Below, one piece after another: positions 48,801 to 60,800 of a stretch of 64,000 nt of DNA (within the stretch, counting starts at the first letter, position 1; the number at the start of each line of letters is the position of its first letter). Location: positions 11,475,375 through 11,539,374 of the forward strand of contig CAIIXF020000005.1 of assembly GCA_903813345.2 (NCBI GenBank), read 5' to 3'. Position numbers and translations under genes: made by a program. Source of the stretch: Owenia fusiformis (Eukaryota > Annelida > Polychaeta > Sabellida > Oweniidae). Below the pieces are notes generated by a model. It was not told the DNA's origin and ran no database searches. It worked only from the letters and a program-made list of their open reading frames with translations.

Positions 48801-51800
48801 TATGAGCTCATATATTACACTTCATAAATTCTAAGGGATAAAAATTATCCATTCTCTCAGACGACAGGGAAAATAATAACCAAACAAAAAGTGAGAAAAA
48901 CAACATTTTTCTTTTGAGTCGACTATGTGGGCCGATCCAGTCAGAAAAAATCCAAGCAGTGCTCGAAAAACTTTTATCATAATTAGAAAGTTGAAACCAT
49001 TTCTAAGAGAATGCTGTTTTTATTACATCGTATTTATTTTCATCTAATTAATTTTTTTAAAAACTCATTACAGTTTTTACTTCAACTCAGTTAATTTTCG
49101 TCACCGTACAAAAATTTGTACTACTGTATTTTTTGACGCTGTACGGTGACGCCTGCTTACGCGATGGTTAGGCGTGCACAGATGACTCAGGGCTGAACCA
49201 TGCATGACGTGGACAGATGAGCGCACCTTTATGTGCAAGGAAGTGGTGGCAATTTGGAGGGGTAAAGGATGTATTCTTGCAAGAGTATGAGTATGAACAC
49301 TTTACTGTCTATGCCAGACCTGTCACACCTTCTTCCAATAGCCCTTATGCCCCTTGTATTGACTTTTGCAATGTTTAAAACTTGGGTCCGAGCTGAATTT
49401 TGCCCCACTTTGCAAAATTAATGATTATTCAGCAAGCCATGACTCCCTGTGAATGAATGATATTCCATTGCAGAGAGGAGTAATTTAGCTTTTTGGAACA
49501 TTGAATGAAAAGGATGCAGTCAGCATTGGTTTTATGTTTTCTTCCAAAATTCCATCGAGCTCCGTACACTGACTTTTGCGATGTTTATAACTTGGTCCCA
49601 AGCTAATTTTGGCCCACTTTGCAAATGGAATGATCACTCGCCCAACCATGACCAAATATCAATGAATGATATATCATTGTAAAGAGGAGACACATGGCTA
49701 AATGGTGCATTGAATGAAATCAATGCTGTTATCACTGGTTTTGTGCTTTTCCTAGATAACAATCTGTTGCGTTTTTTTGAAACGCACTGTGTAGGTAAGG
49801 ATAGAGGGATAGAGTAGAGAAAAGAATTACAAAAAAATATGAGAATTTCTGACATCTGTTCGACTGCAGTATTAAGATCATTAGGTTTTTAGCTAACCAT
49901 TATTATTACTTTTGTAGGTTTTGTAGCGGCGGGTATTTAATTTGGCGGAGTCAGGACTGAACTCAAGTTTTATCATTGATCTGGAAATAGCATTCAGATT
50001 CACATATTCTACGTGCAGTATAGCACTGACATCAGATAGGAATACTTACACAAGTGAAATAATTGCAAATCACAAATTACTTTGGGGATTTTCTAAAATA
50101 GATCTAAAAATTGCCAGATTATTAATTTGGCAGATTTTTTCAATCCGCAAATCCCGTCAAATTAAAACCGTAGTCAAATTAAATGTATCTACAGTAATCG
50201 CCATCTTTAAATGAAAATTAAACAGATCTGATAATTTTATTTTCAAAAGTGGTGACATATTTTTGTGGTCATGGCGGTTGGCGTCTGTAACAATTTCTTA
50301 CAACTTCCAATAATTAGCAAATACTGTTTAGACTGACTTCAGATTTTTTCAAAACCATTTACAAATCTAGAAGTTAAAATCGGAGTTCAGATTTGAGATT
50401 TAACTTTCAATGACCTTTTCAAGGTAAAAAAAAAGTCCAAAATTTTTTCAGAATCCCCTACAAATTCTCAGAAGTTCCAATCTGACTTAAGATTCTACCT
50501 TCAACTTCATATACTTGATTTCAAACAAATTCTTCCAAATTCCAAAAACTTTAACAAATACTGTTTAGACCGACTTCAATTTTTTCAAAATCATCTACAT
50601 GTTTTCAGAAGTTCAAATCTGACTTTATATTTAAAATCTGACCTTTTCAAGGGCAAAACAGGTCAAAAGGTCTTTTAAACTTGCTTAAAATTGACCAATT
50701 TTTTTTTTCAAAATTGTCTACAAGTTCTCAACAGTTCATTCAATGACATTTTCATCTTGCTTCAAATTGACCTTTTTTTCAAAATCATCTACATGTTCTC
50801 AGAAGTTCAAATCTGACCTTAGATTTGAGACTTGACCTTCAATGACCTTCTCAAGGTCAAAAAGTTTCTTTTTCAACTTGCTTCAAATTGACCTTTTTTC
50901 AAAATCATCTACAAGTTCTCAACAGTTCAAATCTGACTATAGATTTGACCTTCAATGACATTTTCATCTTGCTTCAAATTACTCAGATGCGAGTTGGTAG
51001 TTACCAGTTTCGCCACCAGGTGGGCGATTCGGGGGAAATAACATGGTAGGGTATTACAAAATTCCCTTAAACTTGAATATTCATCAGTTTTAGTGGTTCA
51101 CTTTTCATATTACCCTAATCATAATGTATCTGATAGTTATACAAATCAAAATATGTACAGTAAAAGAAAATATTATCTGCCCAACACAAGAAAAGATATT
51201 TCCATTTTTGTGATTTTACAACATGGGGGCTATGGGGAATCTCCCTGACCTAGAAGTCACATTTTCAAAGAAAATTAAATTTTCAAAGTTTATAAACTCT
51301 TTATAAAACCATATTTTTAGATGTAATTTTACATGTAGATTCCAAATATGACATCAGTTTGACTTAATTTTGAATTTTTAATGATGTAAATCAAGATTAT
51401 TTCTACTCTCATCTAGGCCACGCCCGGTGATCGTAAATATGGGACGGAGGGGGGGAGCAGGCAATTTCTGCTAGGAAATTCAACATATCTGGAAGATTTA
51501 TTTTTTCAAGAAAAAGTTTACTATTGAATTGCTAAATGGATAGGCGCACGGTATGGTAGAATATGTTAGGTTTTCTGGGATTTTTTCTGAAACGATACGC
51601 ATCTAAGGTATGAGATCTATTAAAAAAGGCGCAAGGCCATTAACAGGCACAAATTAACGTTTTTGCTATAAATCAAGCAACAATGGTCTGGACGACCTGT
51701 AATAAATACTTGTAAGTGATGTTATCATAACTAAATTAATGTCATTGCTGAATTTATAAAATAAGTTTCCATATGTGAAATAAAAAATAATCGAAAATAA

Positions 51801-54800
51801 TGAATTTGGGACAGAGGGGGGGAGCAATATGTATATAAGACATGATTAGAGATGTTTCGCGACTTAAAGTCCTTTTACTCCAAATGTCCCCATTTTTCAG
51901 TCTCCAGGGGTATATCATCCAGTTTCTTACTAAGTTAATGAGTTCATTTTTCAAATACAAGAATTCGTGTGAAGTTGTTTCACTTTATAGAATTATTACT
52001 CCCCCCTCCCCCACGATCACGGGGCGTGTAGGATATTGACCATTTTTTTCAAAATTACACGTTCTCAGAAGTTCAAATCTTTAGATTTGAGATTTCACCT
52101 TCAATGACATTCTCAGGGTCAAAAAAAGGTATTTTTTCAACTTCAAATTGACCAATTTATTTTTTCAAAATCATCTACAAGTTCTCAGAAATTCAGATCT
52201 GACTTAAGATTGAACTCATAATATTGTGAGCAACTAGGTCGTGACTTTTTGTCATGTTAATGCCTTGCTTCAAATTGACCAATTTTTTTCGAAATCATCG
52301 ACAAGTTTTGAGAAATTCAAATCTGATTTTTGATTTTAAGACTTGACTGTCAATGATCTTAAAGGAACATTCCTTGCCAGACTATTTCTCTCCTGATATG
52401 GTAGCTACAATCATATATATACTTTACATATTTAGCAAAACACGGGAAAAAAAATTTCAAATGGTCAATATTGATCATTTAAAAATGTAGTACTCATTCC
52501 CAGTAAGCTGCCATGTTTTCAGATTTCTTTCAGGAAGTGATGTCATCGACTCTCACCTGTTATAACCTTGTCTATTACTGTATAGGAAAGAAGTACAAAA
52601 TCACTTCTAAACAAGAAGCCCTTATCTTCTATGTAAAAATATTTTCAGGAGTTGTCAACTTAGAACTAAAGAAGAGATCATCAAAAGGATTTTAATCATA
52701 GACCAAATTGAAAAAAATATTCAGCTGGTTTAGTAATTCTAATAGCTCCTTACCTAATGTTATATGCAAAGTTGAGAGTCGATGACATCACTTCCTGAGT
52801 GAAATTTTAAAAGATGGCAGCCTACTGGAATTGAGCACTACATTTTTAAGTGATCAATATTGACCATTTCAAAACATTTTTCTGTTTTTGATAAACTTGC
52901 AAAGTATGTATATGGTTATAGCTACCATATTAGGAGAGAGATGGTCTGGCAAGGAATACCCCTTTAAGGTCTTTTTCAACTTGCCTCAGATTGACCATTT
53001 TTTCAAAATAATCTACAAGTTCATCTGACAGTTAGCAGCATGTAGTGGTTGAACAAATTCTGGAAATCAAAGTCGACTAGTTGAGGCACAAAAGTTGAGT
53101 TGAAGTTGATTTTTCTGACTTTTCATGAAAACAATTATTTTAAGTAGAACATGGAGTTACACCCTCATGCTTAGATTGAAAGAAATTGAAAAACAAAATT
53201 TTGAACTTTGGATTTAGTCTTTTTAAGAGCAAGCAATATTCGCTACATGTTTTCTGAATGGCAAGATTTTATATTTCCATCAGCACGTACAAATGCCCAA
53301 GATGATTAACCAATCAAATTTATCACAGAAACTTACACGTGTGCCTGAAACAAACAAGGGCAAAAATTAATAATTAATAGCACTTGGAGATAAAAAAAAC
53401 TTTCCATTTGCCTGTTTTGTTTTGTGAAATGTTAAAACATTTAGGCAAAGTAGCTTTAAATACAAAGAAAACTAAAAGTATCAAAAATCAAAATCTACAC
53501 TTGCCATCCTCCATTTTGAAAGAGTGAAATGTCCCTGGTTTCATGTTAAATTATTAAACTTAAGACATATTTTTCATTTTCAGACCAGAAACCAGAACAT
53601 CATGATGAAGCTATCAAAGAATATTTCACTGCACGTCTGAATGCTAAAAATGCTCTGAGCTGGGTAAGAATTTAATCGTCTTTTAAATGTCCCTTTAAAA
53701 CAAGAAAGTATGCCCACAACTTATATGATTTTGTTTCTTCCACTTGACCATATATCTGATGTAAGAGAATGAACAGCATTGTATAATATGCATCAGTTTT
53801 AGACATATAAGGCAAAGTTGAAAGTATACCTGAACTATATGCATGTATCTATCTATTATACCTTTCAGATCCCATCTCTGAATGATACTCCACTACATGA
53901 CTTGAAGCCTAACTCTATAGTGAGGTACAGATGCATGGTACAAGATATGTTTGACCCGGAGTTCTTTCTGGGTGTGTATGAAGTCACAGACAAAAATACT
54001 GGCCAGAGTAAAATACATTCTGGCAAATATAAAGATATTGCCTCATGTGCAGTAAGTGTATTGTAGTGCTTTCTAGTGTTCACATTGGCCCATTGTTACA
54101 TTGTAACTTGCATAAGAAAGATTTCGAAAGGTTTTGTTATAGTCTTCAATTTCTTTTTGGGTGGTGTTTGGTGGGTGGTGTTCAGCATTTGTAACAAATG
54201 GCAGGTGGTGACATTTTGCATGTTAATACCTTGTTTACAAAATACAGAAATCCTCAAAGCCAGGATTAATTCTTTTTTTAAATATCTCAGAATAATCTCA
54301 AGCTAGAGCACCTCGATTGAATCACCTTTTATGTCCCATAATTTAAATAATCTACAAGCCATTCAAAAAATATAAAATCTGTGTAGTCTTCCTTGGATTC
54401 ATCTATTTCACCTTGTCTAACATCAAGGTCTTATTAGATAACTTCTATATGTTAAAAATGAATAGAAATGTTTTCTCTTTGCACAACATTGCATCAATTT
54501 ACACCAGTAATGATCAAACTGAGTTTTAAATATCTGATGGCAAGATTCATTCTTCCATTAACATTTTTATCTAGAATAACCTTACTTTGTAGGCTCACCA
54601 ACAGGTAAATGTTGATTCTAACAGAAATGTGACAATGGAGAGGCAGAAACTGTACTGTGTTCCAATTCCAGGAGAGACTCAATGGGTCAAAAATGTATCC
54701 TTATTGACAGAAAAATCAGCAAATCTTCCATGATAATATTATCTCCGGTTTTAATGCAGTTCTGGTTTCTGAGAACATTTATGGTACACTTTTCAAAAGT

Positions 54801-57800
54801 TTGGATTGGCATTTCTGTCAATTCATTTTCATGTTTTTGGCATTTCAAGCTCAGTGAATTCTACCTTTGAGATCATCAATCAAGATCATGATATTTTGAA
54901 ATAATTATCTGCCCCCTCCCCCTGATTAAGATTTCCTGTTTCCAAATATGGATTTATCTTTTCTCTCATTTTTCTTAACCTTAAAGACTTATTCTAGCAA
55001 CAATCAATCAAAGGTAAAACCATCAACTTCTTCCAATCCTATCCGAGCCAAACGCAGCTTAGACACTGAAAGTGATGTCAGTTGTGATGAAATAAGGGGT
55101 GGCAGTGCTGCGACATCTTTACCTAATCCAGCCCAAACTTCAGGTGGAGATGTAGAGATGGAAACAGATGCAGAAAACAAACGACCTAAAACTGATGAAA
55201 ACCCAGGTGAATTAAAGAAAATCAGTTTTTCAAGGTCGAACAAACAAGAAGATTGTGTGAGGTTTCATTTAATAATTTTTGAAAAAACAAAGATATATTT
55301 TGATTTTTGACATGCTTGAGGAACTTTAAAATATGTTACAGTAAAACATGTATATCCGATCACCTTTCTCTTCTGAACATCTCTCAATGTGAACAATATA
55401 TTGACCTTTTGATTCACATACTAAGAAACCTTGAAATGTGAACACATGCTAATTTGAACACTTTTGACCAGCTCCATTGTTTATCAGGCTTAGCCATATG
55501 AAGTGTAGTTATACTAGTTACATCTGGACATGTATACAAAAGAAAAAGACTTCTCATTATCATAATGTCCCTTGAAGTTAACCCGCATCCAATGATCCAA
55601 CTGTGCATGCCTATGGTGTGACTTTTAGCAAAGAAAAGACACTATACAAGCTTTCATTTGACATCTTATTATTGTCCTAGATATATGAACTGATGCTCAT
55701 ACATCATGCAGAAATGTTAAAAGTAAGTTTAAGTTACAGTTGAACAATGGTACATTTTATTTTTGCAGGGGGTTCTTCCATCTCTGCACCAGATTTGAAT
55801 TTCCCACTGCCTCGTGAACAAGGGCCCCCTTGTCTTGTAAAAGTAAGTAAAGTTACAATGTAATACTTAACATTTTCCCAAATTACTGCATATTATTTTC
55901 ATTTTATAGTTTTCTCTCCAGTATTAGAGCAACTGGGTTCTGTATCCTGTTGAAATTATGAAAAGTAGGCTATACATGTATGCCAACCCTGTTGAAAATC
56001 TGAGAACTACATGCCAACCCTGTTTTGACTTGTGGTATTTTCAACAAAACAGTATTATGTTGAGAAAAGTCTAGGGAGATTATTTTTCAAATATGAATTT
56101 TATCCCTTAGGAAATCTAGTGTGTAGATATTGATATAAGATTGATGTCATTTCCACATCAAATCATTTCCCTCCTGTCAAGGTCAAAGCTATCCTTCTTG
56201 TTTGAATTGACCTAAGTGAACATGTTTTGCAGATATATGACGATTCAGACAGCATCAAACTGAATGATATCTTCGAGTTTATAGGTGTCCTATCTATTGA
56301 CCCTGCCCTGGCCAACTTTTACAGTGAAAGCAGGTAACAATTGCTGCTCAATATCACTTTATTTGAAATAAAAATTAAAGTTTTTCTGCAAAAAAATCAA
56401 TAACATTCTGTTAATCAGTAGTTTGTTATGTCACACCACAAGCAGTATTATATTGTTATCGTCTCCAAGTTTTTTGTTGAAAGTGTTCAGGTGTTGTTGG
56501 TGTTCAGCAATTGGCATCCGTTACAAATGGCAGGTGGTGACATTTTGTATGTTAATGCCTTGTCATATAATTCTCAAGGAGTTAAGGAAGAGTTAAGTGG
56601 TAACATACTGATATAGTGAATCTGTGATATACTCCATCTGACCAGGCGAATTTTGTTATGTCAAATAGCCACAATTTCTTTTTGACGGGATGCAACTTTG
56701 TCATGTTAATGTTTTTGTTAATTGTCTTCCTCATATTTTGGCAGAAAATGAATGATTGTACTTGTACAAAATTATTTTGTGACAATCGGATTTGTTACTC
56801 TATGGATCAATTTCAATATCAATAAAAATCTTTTGTTACCAGTTGCATACAGTGACATTTTGTTCATTGATAATTATTTAATGTTGTTTCTTTTCAGCGA
56901 AGAACAGTCATCATTTCTTGACCCTGCTGAAGCGCTCTCTAATATGGAGGAAGAAAATGTACATTCCCCACCTCCATCATTAGTTCCAAGGCTACATGTG
57001 ATACTAACAGAAAAATTAAACCATAATAATCCACTTTTGCCAATTTCCACAAAAAGTGATGACTTTAAATCATGTAAGTTGGATAATGAATATTATGGTG
57101 AATTCATTGTCTATTGTTAGTCTTTTTAAGTGCAAATAATATGAACAAAAACTTCACAATTTCCTTATTGAAACATCTTTATTCTAACCTTCTCATTTTA
57201 ATTTCCTACATTAATTTTTCTGTTCAATTTTTAAATCTGTCTTTGTAGCATGCCTTTTTCTCTCTTTTGCTCTTCTCAAGAACTAAAACTAAAAAAAAAA
57301 TTCTGGGACAGAATATTCTTCTTTCATACGGTAAAACTTGTCTCATATTAACGTTTCTAAGACAAGCTAAATACTAAGGTATTTGGATCAGGAGGCATGC
57401 ATTATATTTAGGTTTTACTGTATATTGTTATCCCATCGAACGAAGTTCGGAGGGATATAGGGAACGCTTCCGTCCGTACGTACGTACGTACGTACGTCAG
57501 TCCGTCCATCCGGGCAATAACTCAAATACCGTTGGCCCGATTTTGTTCATATTTTGTACACATATACCCTATGGGGGTAGAAGTTCTGCTCGAAGTTCAA
57601 AATGGCCGCTCATTTCAAAATGGCGGCCATTTTAGTGCCGATTTTACAGTAATTTAGGTGTAATATGTAAAACTGTAATAGCAATATGTTTTAAATGTAA
57701 AAAAATTATAAAGGACATTAATAATGCTACAAATGTAGATATATTAAAGAAGCGCATGGCAGCCATCTTGAAAAATGGCGGCCTTTACTCGTCATTTTAC

Positions 57801-60800
57801 GATTTTTGCTATAACTCAAAAAATAGTGGAGCGATTTTGTTCATATTTGGTATGTGAATACAATAAGCATTGCACACTGTCTAAAAACACTTTTGGTAGA
57901 AGGCGGCCATTTTGAAAAATGGCCGCCATTTTAACTTATTTTAATATAACTCGAAAAGTAGTGGAGCGATTTTGTTCATATTTGGTATGTGAATACTATA
58001 AGCATGGCACACTGTCCTATGACACTTTTGGTAGAAGGCGGCCATTTTGAAAAAAAAATTGAAAAATGGCCACCATTTTAACGTATTTTACTATAACTCG
58101 AAAAGTAGTGGAGCTATTTTGTTCATATTTGGTATGTGAATACTATAAGCATGGCACACTGTCCTATGACACTTTTGGTAGAAGGTGGCCATTTTGAAAA
58201 AAAATTTGAAAAATGGCCGCCATTTTAACGTATTTTACTATAACTCGAAAAGTAGTGGAGTGATTTTGTTCATATTTGGTATGTGAATACTATAAGCATG
58301 GCACAATGTCTATTTCTAATGACACTTTTGGTAGACGGTGGCCATTTTGAAAAATGGCTGCCATTTTAACGTATTTTACTATAACTCGAAAAGTAGTGGA
58401 GCGATTTTGTTCATATTTGATATGTGAATACTTTAAGCATGGCACATTGTTTAGTAAAACTTTGGGGAGTAGTCGGCCATTTTGAAAAATGGCCACCATT
58501 TTTATGTGTGTAATTTTACAAGTACGTGTGCAATTTTTCAAAAATTTTAGAGGTGGCTACTTAAAAGCATATTATTTCTTCTGATGACAACTTGGCTAGT
58601 GAGCAACCATTTTGAAAATGGTGGCCTATCTGGTGTGTTGTTTTATGATATTTGCTATTCGTTTGTAAAAATGCCAGCCATTTCTGTTCGATGGGATTCG
58701 CTACGCTTTGGCGTTGCCGTTGTTCTGGTTTACTTTCCATTTTACACTGTCTAATATTCCATCCTTCTGCTTTAAACTTGCAACATTATTTCATTTACGA
58801 ATTTGGCATCATAATGCCAGAAAAAGTCACGAGGGAAACTATCAGAATTGTGATTATAACATTTTTTACATTAATCTGAGGCAGAAAATATTCTTAACAT
58901 ACAATCAACTCCAAGAAATCATAAAATGTTGAAGTTGATCGTTTGATGAATCTCAGTCTATCCCAGGGCATCTCTACTTACACTTTATCGAGTAGAATGA
59001 CTATATAGATGTTCAGTGAAATTAGATGCCAGTGTCAAGTTTATATAATATCACCCACACAAATATCCTTATGGCTATCTTCAATCACTATGTGTATATT
59101 GTATTGTTTTGTATCCGAATTACCGCATAACATAAAATATTGCAATGCTATATCTGGCTAATAATATTTTAACATTTGTAGCACAATCCAATATACTTAG
59201 TGAGGCCTTACTGCTGAAACAACAAATGTTGACTGTGCTTGAGAGGGCTGTGTTTGGGGATGGCCTAGCTGCAGAATACCTCTTGTGTAACCTCATTTCA
59301 TCAGTGTAAGTACTTCCTATTTAACCTCATCTCATCAGTGTAACTACTTCCTATTTAACCTCATCTCATCAGTGTAAATACTTTCTATTTAACCTCATCT
59401 CATCAGTGTAAGTACTTCCTATTTAACCTCATCTCATCAGTGTAAGTAGTTCCTGTTTAACCTCATCTTATCAGTGAAAGTACTTCCTATTTAACCTCAT
59501 CTCATCAGTGTAAGTACTTCCTATTTAACCTCATCTCATCAGTGTAACTACTTCCTATTTAATCTCATCAGTGTAAGTACTAAGTACTTCCTATTTAACC
59601 TCATCTCATCAGTGTAAGTACTTCCTGTTAAACCTCATCTCATCAGTGTAAGTAGTTCCTGTTTAACCTCATCTTATCAGTGTAAGTACTTCCTATTTAA
59701 CCTCATCTCATCAGTGTAAGTACTTCCTATTTAACCTCATCTCATCAGTGTAAGTACTTCCTATTTAACCTCATCTCATCAGTGTAAGTACTTCCTGTTT
59801 AACCTCATCTCATCAGTGTAAGTAGTTCCTTTTTAAACTCATCTAAGTACGGTGAAACTTGTGAAGTGGAACACTTTTCAGTCCCATGACCAATTGACGT
59901 TATGTTAAAGAACCTTTTTAAGTGGAACACCTAATTATTAAGTAGTAACACAATAACAGTACATTATATTGTGCAGTACACTAAATTACAGTATATTAAT
60001 TATGTAGTACACAAAATTACAGTACATTATATTGTACAGTACACTAAATAACAGTATATTAATTATGCAGTACACACAATTACAGTACATTATATTGTGC
60101 AGTACACTAAATTACAGTACAGTGTATATTAATTATGTAGAACACAAAATTATAGTATACAATTGTTGACCTCACCAGAGGTCTACCGGCAAAATTGTAT
60201 ACCGATACTGTAAACCGAGATACTACTGTTGACAGAGACTGAAGGTCGAGGTCAACAGTAGTTTCAAGGTTTACTGTCGAGGTATGTGATTTTGAGGGTT
60301 GACCGAATGGAGAGGTCTACAATTGTTTTGTTAGTCCAAAGAAACTAATAATACACATATAGCCGACAATCATCAATCGGCATGGCTTTATTTTGCAATG
60401 CATACTGATTAGTAAATTAATGTTAGTTTTACGTTTCTATTTGTATTTTTGTCTACCATGTTTTTCTGTAAACATTATGACATCATGAAACTTATTTTTC
60501 AAAAGTCGCGGTCAACAGTACCTAGTAGCGGTCAACAGTACATATGCCCTCAATGACAGTTACTATTTGTATAATATTGTACAGTACACCAAATTACAGT
60601 ATATTAATTATGTAGTACACAAAATTACAGTACATTATATTATGCAGTACACTAAATTACAGTATATTTATTATATAGTACACAAAATTACAGTACATTA
60701 TATTATGCAGTACACTAAATTACAGTATATTAATTATGTAGTACACAAAATTACAGTACATTATATTGTGCAGTACACTAAATTACAGTATTGAACCCAG

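Larger units (their letters stand above)
50330..53030. repeat. Diverged tandem array, about 120-bp unit, split by insertions
   Basis: Units containing TTCAAAATCATCTACAAGTT, CTCAGAAGTTCAAATCTGAC and TTGACCTTCAATGACCTTCT occur at about 50,330-50,980, 52,037-52,358 and 52,968-53,030. The gaps are the two insertions listed separately; array text resumes on the far side of each, so the array is the older structure. Confidence 0.85.

Noticed and set aside
54948-55310. 120-codon frame starting MDLSFLSFF
   Set aside because: Its first 13 codons are the end of the U12-type intron and its last 34 are intron 5; only 54,987-55,206 is coding.
59865-59935. AAGTGGAACACTTTTCAG words similar to 23,440-23,580 taken as a possible gene fragment
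   Set aside because: Noncoding, low-complexity dispersed repeat without frame.
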